Assembly: GCF_026686735.1 (NCBI RefSeq)
Contig: NZ_CP113432.1
Span: forward strand, 310,001 to 374,000
From: Pseudomonas triclosanedens
Lineage (GTDB): Bacteria > Pseudomonadota > Gammaproteobacteria > Pseudomonadales > Pseudomonadaceae
Length of the DNA stretch: 64,000 bases
Reading direction: 5' to 3'
Below are positions 17,357-24,895 of the stretch, one piece after another. Made by a program: the position numbers and the translations under genes. Numbering within the stretch: the stretch's first letter is position 1; each line of letters starts with the position of its first letter. The notes below the pieces were generated by a model. The model searched no databases and was not told the DNA's origin. It was given only the letters and a program-made list of their open reading frames with translations.

Positions 17357-19164
17357 TGTGGCTTGATCGACTCACAGGGAAGCAATGCCGTCACCTGCCT
17401 GCGGTAGTCGAGCCGGGGCGCTATCAGCTTGCTACCAGCAGCCTGGTTTTCAATGGTCACTCGACGAATTTTTCGGGTGTCTTGGTGAGTGATGGCGGGG
17501 ATCGCTGTCAGTTGGGTAGTGAGGTGCGCTCTTTTGTTCTACCGCAGCATGCACAGGCTACGGCAGCAGAACTGCTGTCAAAAGCAATAGCAACCATCGA
17601 TGCCGACATGCAGCCGTCCCCGTTGATGTCGCCGTTGATGCCGGCTGCGATCATTGACGCTCAAAGCCATCTCCTGCCCTTTGAAGAGCGCTTGCTTGAT
17701 GTGGTGCAACATGGGCATCTGCATCAGATATCGCAACGACCACGTTTGGATTTGCGCTATGAGAACGAGGTGGCGGATGTCGCGCGTGCACGGCGCCTCG
17801 ATAAAGGTGCACTGGTGCACTTGGCATCCCACTCAGAGTGCTGGCAGCGGCAAACGCTCAGCGGTGTGATTCCCAAGAAAGTGCTCGCCCGATTTAGCGA
17901 AGATGACTACGGCATCTACGAGAATCTTGTTTATGCCCGGCTGCTGGACAAAATCGAGCGCCATTTGTGGGGCCGCCTGTTAGCCCTGAAGGACCTGCAG
18001 GCAACCCTGAGTCAGGCGCTGGAGTTTTATCAGTCAAAAGAGATTGACTATCGTCTTTCTCGCGAGGTTTGCCGGCTCTGGGGGATGACATTTGACCAGA
18101 ATGCGACGAGCAAGGCATCGGAGCTCCTGAGCAAAACGCTCGAAACGCTTCAGCGTCTGCACAAGACCATTTCGGGGTTGCAGCAAAGTGGCTTGTACAT
18201 GCTGGTGAGTCGCCAGGTGCAGGTTACGGGCTCGTTGCACCTAACGAACATCCTCAGCCATGATCCTCATTATCGGCACCTGGCGATTCTCTGGAGTCTT
18301 CTGGAAAAAACGACGCAAGGCAGTCGAACAACTCCCGAAGAGCGGCTCAGGCAGAATCAGTATCTAGCACATGCCTATTCACGTTATGCCGGGCTGGTTC
18401 TACGACATGCCTTATATCCGTATCTGCATGGGCGCGATGAGGGCATATGGGCCGGTAGAGTCATACGGCTTCAGCAGGATGAGCTGGAGTGGCGGCTGGT
18501 AAGCGTCGCCTCTAGAGAGCAATCTGGTGACGAAACCTTGCTCACCGTGGTGCCCTGGCTGAGCAGTACGCCTGGGCTTGAGGCGTTGCAGCAAATCCCT
18601 GGGGATAGATTCATTGCCTGGCCCGCTATTGGGCAGGAGCCTCAGCAGGCTGCATATCAGGAGAACTGGATCGCTCTTTCCCCGTCAGACATGTACTGCG
18701 TAGAGCGATTTGGCCAGCTTATTGATCGAGTGCTTTACCGTAAGGTGCTGCAGTCTTATGGGAGGCCTCTCACCAAAATGCCAGCAAAAGTACTGGCTTT
18801 GGCCGACGGGGTTTCCGGTTTACACGTTGATCATCAGATGCATGTCCTGAGAGTACGAGAGGTGGTATCCAGCGAGCGCGTTGATGAACTGAAAAAGGCC
18901 TTGATTGCGGCTAACGCAACTCAGCAGGGGGACGCTCTGGAGCTGCTTAATCAGGAGATACTCGCTTTGGAAACGTGCCCAGTCTGTAAGGAAAAGGCAG
19001 GTCTGGTTTTCCAGAGTCCTGCCGGGTTCAGGGCGAACTGCTCGAAGTGCGGCACTGAACGCTATCTACGACAGCAAAAGGGGGAGCTCGTATTTGACCA
19101 AATAGTTGCGGGGAATATGGACTTTACCTCCTTGGGACGTAGGGCATTTTCAATGCAGGTTTAA
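17353..19164 (+). CDS. McrC/DUF2357-like partner protein with C-terminal zinc ribbon
   Basis: A 603-residue protein overlapping the GTPase gene by ATGA. The segment DDYGIYENLVYARLLDKIERHL (starting near residue 182) is the DUF2357/McrC-type pattern. The C-terminus has paired CPVC and CSKC motifs (about residues 553-580), a zinc ribbon. McrC stimulates the McrB ring and usually carries a PD-(D/E)xK nuclease. In the region where that nuclease should follow DUF2357 I find beta-strand-like segments (VIRLQQDELEWRLVSVAS, ETLLTVVPWLSS, RFIAWPA) but no convincing D...ExK, so the nuclease may be degenerate. It is the last gene of the operon, with 168 bp of non-coding sequence before the convergent Fic gene. 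Confidence 0.75.
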   Translation: MMWLDRLTGKQCRHLPAVVEPGRYQLATSSLVFNGHSTNFSGVLVSDGGDRCQLGSEVRSFVLPQHAQATAAELLSKAIATIDADMQPSPLMSPLMPAAIIDAQSHLLPFEERLLDVVQHGHLHQISQRPRLDLRYENEVADVARARRLDKGALVHLASHSECWQRQTLSGVIPKKVLARFSEDDYGIYENLVYARLLDKIERHLWGRLLALKDLQATLSQALEFYQSKEIDYRLSREVCRLWGMTFDQNATSKASELLSKTLETLQRLHKTISGLQQSGLYMLVSRQVQVTGSLHLTNILSHDPHYRHLAILWSLLEKTTQGSRTTPEERLRQNQYLAHAYSRYAGLVLRHALYPYLHGRDEGIWAGRVIRLQQDELEWRLVSVASREQSGDETLLTVVPWLSSTPGLEALQQIPGDRFIAWPAIGQEPQQAAYQENWIALSPSDMYCVERFGQLIDRVLYRKVLQSYGRPLTKMPAKVLALADGVSGLHVDHQMHVLRVREVVSSERVDELKKALIAANATQQGDALELLNQEILALETCPVCKEKAGLVFQSPAGFRANCSKCGTERYLRQQKGELVFDQIVAGNMDFTSLGRRAFSMQV

Positions 19165-19332
19165 ATTTGGTGTTGTGCTTTAAAGTCTCTTAAAGATGGC
19201 GTGGACTTGGCAGCCAACTCGTCTTTGAGGGTTAGTCTAATGCGCGAGCACATGAGTGAAATACTTGTGGAAGATTGTTGGGTGCGTGATGTAATCGGGT
19301 TATGTATGAGCGGGTCTTTGAAGTCTTGAGAG

Positions 19333-20862
19333 TTAGCTCTTGCTTAAGAAGGTGGACTCATTAGGATCTGCCTTCTTCGTTGCCTGTTCAGCCAGAACTT
19401 GCCGTGCACGCTCCTCGATAAAGTCGAATACTTCTTCCGGGACGCTGTACTGGAACTGTTTGCGGCGATTGCGCGAGACGATGCCGTTGTTACTCAGGCA
19501 CATCATCACCAGTTGCGCCAGGTCACTGCCGCGGACGTCGTAGCGTACGTCGACGGCCTTGAATATCTGGTCGTAGGCTTGGAGAAACTCGGTTTCTTCA
19601 TGCAGTTCGACTTCCAGCGCCTGCCTGGCCATCTCCAGGGTGAAAGCCGCGCACGCCGTAGCATCCCAGTAGCGATAGATCCCCTCATTCCCAGTGAATT
19701 CGAAGCTCAGGTTGTTCGCATCGAGCCACAATACCCGCCAGAACTCGCGAGCAGGGCGCGAGAAGCTTTGCAGTGCTTCGAGATAGCGCTGTTCCTCGCG
19801 CTTCATCGCTACAGAGACGGGCAGCAGCAGGCCATGGCTCATGGCACCGCTTCGGCATAGCGCTTGATGAATCAGGAACCGGGACAGGCGGCCGTTGCCA
19901 TCCATGAACGGGTGCAGGAAGACGAAACCGAACGAGATGATACCGGCGGCGACCAGCGGATCGATCTGCATGGGCGCTTCGTTGGCGAACTGCATCAGTT
20001 CTTCCATCAGGTCTCGGCATAGCTCGGGAGGTGGAGGAACATAGGTCACGCCCGCAGCGCCGCGCAGGCCGTTGTTCAGGTGATTCTGTTCGTGGCGGAA
20101 GGCGACAGCCCGATCGAAGGGATTGCTGATCGTGCTGTTCTGCAGCGAGACCAGGTAGTCCTCGGTCAGCGGCTGGCGCTCATGGGCCTGCCGCAGCAAC
20201 TGGACGAAGCGCTCGGCCTTGTCAGCGCTGGGGGCTTCACGTTCGATGGCGAAGGAGTTGTGGGTTTCGTGGAGGTAGGCCCAGCTCAGGGCCCTGTCCA
20301 TCATTCCCGCGGGCAGCGAGCCGATGAACTCACGTGACTTGCCGAGAATGTCCAGTGCCAGCAGCGCCTCGATCTCGGGTGTCCGTTCGACCGTAGCGCA
20401 GTAATGGAGTGTGCCCAGGCCGTTGAAATCCACCCGCCAGCGGGTATCGCGCCGCGCAGGGCCAGTGATGTAGCGGTCCGGGTCGAACAGCAGGGTTGCT
20501 GCGCCTTTTGGACTCACATCATGGGGCAGCCGGGTTCCGCTGAAGGCCTCCCAGAGGAAGCAGGCCTTGCGGATATAGGCGCCGCTCGGGGCCGTGCGAA
20601 GCTCTGCCAGCATGGTGGCGGCAGGGATCTGAGGCAATGCCTGGGCCAGCACGCCTAGGTTGACCCCCTCATGTTTCAGGGCGAACAGGACATGAGCACA
20701 ACAGTCGCCTGGTGGTGGGGCGAGACGCTGAGGTACGGCGAGTTCGCGGCCCAACGGCTCAATCCGCGTGACAGGTCTGATCACTGCAGGACGCTGAATC
20801 GGGAAGACTTTCAGCTTCAGGGTTTCGACGAGAAAGGCATAGCCGACAAGTGGGCTCTCCAT
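19333..20862 (-). CDS. Fic-domain protein (putative AMP-transferase), class II type
   Basis: The ATG at 20862 (reading MESPLVGYAF), preceded by CAGGAG, is preferred to an upstream TTG; it gives 509 residues. The Fic active site is complete: H317-P-F-M-D-G-N-G-R325. An inhibitory-helix-like motif NSFAIERE (S203, E207) lies before the Fic core, placing it with class II Fic proteins that restrain themselves, although the residue after E207 is R rather than G or N. The C-terminus (about 430-500) looks like a winged helix. Fic enzymes transfer AMP to proteins. The gene is convergent to the defence operon and follows an antitoxin-like gene on its own strand. Confidence 0.92.
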   Translation of the reverse strand: MESPLVGYAFLVETLKLKVFPIQRPAVIRPVTRIEPLGRELAVPQRLAPPPGDCCAHVLFALKHEGVNLGVLAQALPQIPAATMLAELRTAPSGAYIRKACFLWEAFSGTRLPHDVSPKGAATLLFDPDRYITGPARRDTRWRVDFNGLGTLHYCATVERTPEIEALLALDILGKSREFIGSLPAGMMDRALSWAYLHETHNSFAIEREAPSADKAERFVQLLRQAHERQPLTEDYLVSLQNSTISNPFDRAVAFRHEQNHLNNGLRGAAGVTYVPPPPELCRDLMEELMQFANEAPMQIDPLVAAGIISFGFVFLHPFMDGNGRLSRFLIHQALCRSGAMSHGLLLPVSVAMKREEQRYLEALQSFSRPAREFWRVLWLDANNLSFEFTGNEGIYRYWDATACAAFTLEMARQALEVELHEETEFLQAYDQIFKAVDVRYDVRGSDLAQLVMMCLSNNGIVSRNRRKQFQYSVPEEVFDFIEERARQVLAEQATKKADPNESTFLSKS

Positions 20863-20875
20863 TCTGTGCTCCTGG

Positions 20876-20998
20876 CTAAAGTTTTTTGAACCGGGCAAAC
20901 ATTATTTGAAAAATATGGATATGGATAGACAAAATTTTACCGTCATCATGCTCGATCTGCTGCTTCTGGAGGTTGGTGCAGAACAGCGTGCAGGTCAT
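20876..20998 (-). CDS. 40-residue ORF translationally coupled to the antitoxin-like gene
   Basis: The start ATG overlaps the stop of the DUF2384-like gene (GGATGACC), the same ATGA arrangement usually seen between a Xre/MbcA/ParS-family antitoxin and its RES toxin. The peptide begins MTCTLFCTNLQKQQIEHDD and ends ARFKKL. It is too short to be a toxin. It may be the stub of a toxin gene replaced or deleted here, or a leader that couples translation to the Fic gene, whose start lies 14 bp beyond its stop. Composition becomes AT-rich in its second half. I do not recognise a family. Confidence 0.35.
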   Translation of the reverse strand: MTCTLFCTNLQKQQIEHDDGKILSIHIHIFQIMFARFKKL

Positions 20999-21390
20999 CC
21001 TTGGGCTCCTGCCTCCCATGAGCGTAGGTAGTCGATCAGTTGTGCTGTCCGGCCCTCACTGACCATCTCTTCGGCTGTTTTATCGTTGAACGTCGACAAG
21101 TGCACGCTCCTGAGCCAGTAGATGGCTTTGCCAATGTCAGTTCCTGTGTCCGCGACAGCGCTGAGCACGCGGAGGGTGCTCCGGATGTAGTCCTGGATCC
21201 TCTCGGACTCGGGAGCCGTTCTGACGGCGTCAGGGGACACATGGGCGAGGCGGGAAAATGTTTGTTCATCCATGGCAAACACTTCCATGTAAAGCTCTGG
21301 AGAAAAGCTCGCACGGCTCTCAGTAGATATACGCTCTATCAGGGCCTGGAAATCCGTCGGAGGAATTTCAATATCGGGTTTGATGGGCAT
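20995..21390 (-). CDS. MbcA/ParS/Xre-family antitoxin-like protein (DUF2384-type C-terminus)
   Basis: A 131-residue protein. The C-terminal ~50 residues (IYWLRSVHLSTFNDKTAEEM, then VSEGRTAQLIDYLRSWEAGAQG) follow the antitoxin toxin-binding pattern of a WL pair, a conserved K-T-x-x-E turn and a GRTxxLIDYL helix with terminal glycine. The N-terminal part is helical. These antitoxins normally precede a RES-domain toxin; none is found here, and the next full gene on the strand is Fic. It lacks a recognisable HTH motif by eye. Confidence 0.6.
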   Translation of the reverse strand: MPIKPDIEIPPTDFQALIERISTESRASFSPELYMEVFAMDEQTFSRLAHVSPDAVRTAPESERIQDYIRSTLRVLSAVADTGTDIGKAIYWLRSVHLSTFNDKTAEEMVSEGRTAQLIDYLRSWEAGAQG

Positions 21391-21592
21391 CTGACACTCC
21401 GGTATGTCTTAATTTCAACTAAGATTTTTAAGGTTCAATTTAGCATGCGAAAGTCTGTTGCGAATTGATAGGGTATTTCATTCCTGGATGTCTGTTTTTT
21501 GTTTTTCTGTGTGCGTTCTGAGTTGAATTTTTTACTTTGAAGGGTACTCTTTTCTGCAGAAGCTTTTGGATGCTCGATATTCAGGAGGTTAC

Positions 21593-21868
21593 ATGAATAC
21601 ATTCAATTCGGTGGAAGGGGCGATATGGCGTCCCTACGCACTCTGGCTGACGATTGAGTTGTCCCTGTGGTCCATGGTGGGGTTGCTAGAACTGCCAGAG
21701 CCAGCGATATGCTGGGGACTTTTATCTATCGTACCCACTCTGGCTCTCGTCCGGGTGTTGAGGCGGCTTGGTGAACCGCGGAGGGCCGAGCTGATGCTGC
21801 TGGTGCTGATGGGGTACTTGGGAGGAGCTATCGGCGCAGCCTGGATTGCCACAGTCGTGGCCCAGTGA
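21593..21868 (+). CDS. Small predicted inner-membrane protein, function unknown
   Basis: ATG at 21593 is preceded by a good CAGGAGGT site, giving 91 residues; the frame extends upstream to 21566 but without support. Three hydrophobic stretches are visible (ALWLTIELSLWSMVGLL, AICWGLLSIVPTLALVRVL, AELMLLVLMGYLGGAIGAAW), with a positively charged RRLGEPRR loop between the second and third. No family recognised. It stands alone between the antitoxin-like gene, which is divergent, and the recombinase trio. Confidence 0.55.
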   Translation: MNTFNSVEGAIWRPYALWLTIELSLWSMVGLLELPEPAICWGLLSIVPTLALVRVLRRLGEPRRAELMLLVLMGYLGGAIGAAWIATVVAQ

Positions 21869-21973
21869 AATTCACGGACCGGCGAGTTTCGCATGCTAAA
21901 TCCGACATGGCTGCCGGATTAGGGCACTGTCTTCCCACTATTAGGTAAAGGACCGAGTAGTGGAGTCTTACGC

Positions 21974-22447
21974 ATGCTGGAACTTGCACTTGCCGATATA
22001 CATGGTGTTCATCCCGATTTTGCCCGCGTGGAGCGGGAACTTGACCTTGCGCCGATAGAGCTTTCGGATCGGGCGCTGGTGCCTTCATCGCTGATTCACC
22101 TGATTAATAGAGTCTACCCGCTGGTGGTGAGTGACCCGGATCGATTTTGCATTGGTCAAACGGCTCTTTATCGCTGGTTGACTGCGTATGCCAGTCCAGA
22201 AACACGGGTGTCATGCCTGATATGGCCAGAGAGTCTCACGAAGACCTCCATCCATCAATTGGTACTCGCGGAGCGTTTGGTGGCTCCCGCACTCGCACGT
22301 ATTACTGCGCAGCAGGTGCGTGATCTTTATACCTATATCACGCCTGCGAATCCCGTATGGCCTCATGGATATCGTAGCCATGCGCATTTGGCCCACCTCG
22401 TCGGGATGAAGCCGATCAAGGGCAACAATCACCAGGGCGGTAGGTAA
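21974..22447 (+). CDS. First gene of recombinase trio, 157-residue protein of unknown function
   Basis: Begins at an ATG in CGCATGCTGG with a weak ribosome site and ends 3 bp before the next gene. The sequence is mostly helical with motifs such as GQTALYRWLTAYASPETRV and ends in a basic stretch (HLVGMKPIKGNNHQGGR). No catalytic motif is visible. The tight spacing with two large tyrosine-recombinase-like genes suggests a small accessory or DNA-binding factor of the same mobile element, as in other islands where a short protein accompanies large recombinases. Confidence 0.6.
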   Translation: MLELALADIHGVHPDFARVERELDLAPIELSDRALVPSSLIHLINRVYPLVVSDPDRFCIGQTALYRWLTAYASPETRVSCLIWPESLTKTSIHQLVLAERLVAPALARITAQQVRDLYTYITPANPVWPHGYRSHAHLAHLVGMKPIKGNNHQGGR

Positions 22448-22450
22448 CCA

Positions 22451-24895
22451 GTGAGCAGGAGGAACGAGCTTCTTCGCCTGGCCTCGGAACAGGGCCAATC
22501 TCCCCAGGTTATCAGCTCCATCCTCGATACCGTGGATGCCCATCCCGATCTGATTGATCTGCCGCGGATGATGACAGGGCTGCTACGAGTGCTACGTACC
22601 GTCGATATCGGCAGGCCCATCCAGCTCCAAGATTGCGACCCACTCGTCTGGCGGGAAGCCTGCGAGTGGCTGATTTCATTGAGAAAACAGTCCGAAATCT
22701 TCCGGGATTTGGGCGAGCTGTTCTGGCTAGGAGAGCCCGCTCCCTCCAGAAATCCTGTACTGAACAGGGGAGTCAAGAAGCACGGGTTTCCATATGCCGT
22801 GCTTTGGTATCTGCCTCGCGATGTCGAGGGGGCGCGCGACTATGAACGGCTGCTTGCTCAACTGTTGGTCGCGTTTCAGCAACAGCGCTCGGACAATCTA
22901 TACCAGCAGCGCTACGCCGTATTTCTGGGGCTGCGTCGATTGTGCGAGTTGCGTCATTGCTCGATCCCTCCCGAGCTGAATATCTGGGGGACGGCGGAAC
23001 ATTTCCTGACGAGCTGTCAGCTTTTTTCGCCCAGTGAGTCCAGGTCAGTGGACGCTGAGCTTTTTGCCCCTATCAGCCGATTCGTTCGCTATAGCCATGG
23101 CGAAGAACCACCGACCAGATCGGGAGGCGGCAGTGGCCGAGGCCGGCGAAAAAAAACAGACCAACAGGAGCTGAGCCACTTTATCAGCGAGGATCCGAGA
23201 GGCTTCGTGCTGGGCGATCCGGAGGACCCTGACCAGTTGCCAGGGCATTACAACATCCTCGCAGAATCAGCGGACTCCCATGAAGGAGAGTTGGCGCCAG
23301 ACGAACTGAGCCCGCCGGTTGAGATATGGATTCTGGATGATGACGGCAGCGAGCGGCCATACGTTGCGGACAAGCTCAGCCAGCAAGCCGTAGAGGCGCA
23401 TATCGTGCGCAGTCGGCAATTGTTGCCGTTCTCGTACACCCAGTTCACCTTGGTGGAACTGCGGGATTTGCTGTTCGGTGCCAGTGACCTGTTCGCGTCA
23501 TGCCAGCAAGAGTTGTCCCAAGCCCAGGATCCCTCGGGGTTACAACTCCGAATGGAGGCCATCCTGCTATTGCATATCAGCCTATGGCTGGGGCAGCCGA
23601 CAACCCAGGTTGTGCAGTTGACGGTAGTGGAGTGCGAGGAGGATTGCACAGATGGCTTGGCTCTGGTCAAAGGATCACCCGAGCGGTTCAGTGTGATTGT
23701 CCGTCGCCCCGACCTAGTTGGCGACGATCGTTGGTTGCCTGCAACGGGTATCCGTCCGTTGCTGTTGCGTATTCTGCTGCCCGATCTTGCCGGAAGCTCC
23801 GCACTGATCGGTGCGCTGTTCAGGCATTTCCCGCGTTCATCCAACCAGGTTTTCAGGAGGCAGGCTGCGGAACTGGAAACCGAGGCTAGGGTAGTTCTGG
23901 AGCTATTGGGCCGGGGCGATCCTCGCTTCACCCTGACCAAGGTCCGCAATTACCTGTTCCACCAGCTCGTATCGGACACCCACGACGTGGCTGCTGCGTC
24001 CATGCTGTCCGGGGTCTGCGTGCCATCTGCTCAAACTCCACGCTACTACCTGCAATTCGACGCCAATCATTTGCGTCGTATCTATGCGGAATCACTGGGG
24101 CGTGTACTACGGCAGGTCTATGCCTGTGCCGGGTTGGTGTACGAACCGGTAGAGGTTGGGATTGTTCAGCGCGGAGCGGTGGGGGCGAGCCACTGCCTGC
24201 TGCCTGAAACTGTCGTGATGAATGTGAAAGCCCTGGCCGGTGTCCTGCGCAGGAAGCCAGCGGGTCGCCTCAGCGACATGCTGACCTGGCACAACCACTA
24301 CACCCTGTGGGTTGTACAGATGTTCATGCTGTCGACTGGCTGCCGGGCGATCCGCAACCCTTTGCGATATACCGATGAGTTCGACCTGATACTGGGCATG
24401 GGCGCCATGTCTGACAAGGACTCTGATGATCGGCACATGAGCCGGCTGATCTGCATGCCGTCCATGCTGCGGCGCCAGTTAGATCAATACTTCCAGCACT
24501 GTCTGGCTCTTACACGATACCTGATCGGCTATCTGCCACATGACGAAGAGGGTAGGTGGTCTCGCGGCTTTTTCCTGTCCTCTAGTGAAAGCGGTATTCG
24601 CCGCCTGGAGATCCGGCCTGCCACCATTCACCAACATATGGAGCAGGTATCTGGCTATATCCCGCACCGCATCAATGCCTATCGCAAATTCATCCGAACG
24701 GAGCTGGCGGAACGTGGCTGCCCCGCTGAGGTTTTAGCTGCGTATATGGGGCACTGGCTGCGAGGGGAGGAGCCGCAGGACGCATATTCATCGTTCTGTC
24801 CGTTGACTTACACAGAGGTAGTCGGTGAGTGGATTACTCGACTGCTGAAAGATCTGGGCTGGTGCGCATTTGGTAGTCCATGGGTGGTGGAGTGA
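22451..24895 (+). CDS. Large tyrosine-recombinase-like protein, degenerate active site (trio gene 2)
   Basis: An 814-residue protein starting at GTG. The last ~200 residues keep the outline of a tyrosine recombinase: STGCRAIRNP with R632 (the usual E two residues later is R), then NAYRKFIRTEL in place of HxLRH, then YMGHW and a tyrosine 11 residues later (DAYSSF). Because the HxxR histidine is N and the motif I glutamate is missing, catalysis is uncertain. The N-terminal 600 residues have no recognised domain and include an acidic, low-complexity linker around residue 220-290 (RSGGGSGRGRRKKTDQQE). It overlaps the third gene. It probably works with it in a paired recombination complex. Confidence 0.7.
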   Translation: MSRRNELLRLASEQGQSPQVISSILDTVDAHPDLIDLPRMMTGLLRVLRTVDIGRPIQLQDCDPLVWREACEWLISLRKQSEIFRDLGELFWLGEPAPSRNPVLNRGVKKHGFPYAVLWYLPRDVEGARDYERLLAQLLVAFQQQRSDNLYQQRYAVFLGLRRLCELRHCSIPPELNIWGTAEHFLTSCQLFSPSESRSVDAELFAPISRFVRYSHGEEPPTRSGGGSGRGRRKKTDQQELSHFISEDPRGFVLGDPEDPDQLPGHYNILAESADSHEGELAPDELSPPVEIWILDDDGSERPYVADKLSQQAVEAHIVRSRQLLPFSYTQFTLVELRDLLFGASDLFASCQQELSQAQDPSGLQLRMEAILLLHISLWLGQPTTQVVQLTVVECEEDCTDGLALVKGSPERFSVIVRRPDLVGDDRWLPATGIRPLLLRILLPDLAGSSALIGALFRHFPRSSNQVFRRQAAELETEARVVLELLGRGDPRFTLTKVRNYLFHQLVSDTHDVAAASMLSGVCVPSAQTPRYYLQFDANHLRRIYAESLGRVLRQVYACAGLVYEPVEVGIVQRGAVGASHCLLPETVVMNVKALAGVLRRKPAGRLSDMLTWHNHYTLWVVQMFMLSTGCRAIRNPLRYTDEFDLILGMGAMSDKDSDDRHMSRLICMPSMLRRQLDQYFQHCLALTRYLIGYLPHDEEGRWSRGFFLSSSESGIRRLEIRPATIHQHMEQVSGYIPHRINAYRKFIRTELAERGCPAEVLAAYMGHWLRGEEPQDAYSSFCPLTYTEVVGEWITRLLKDLGWCAFGSPWVVE

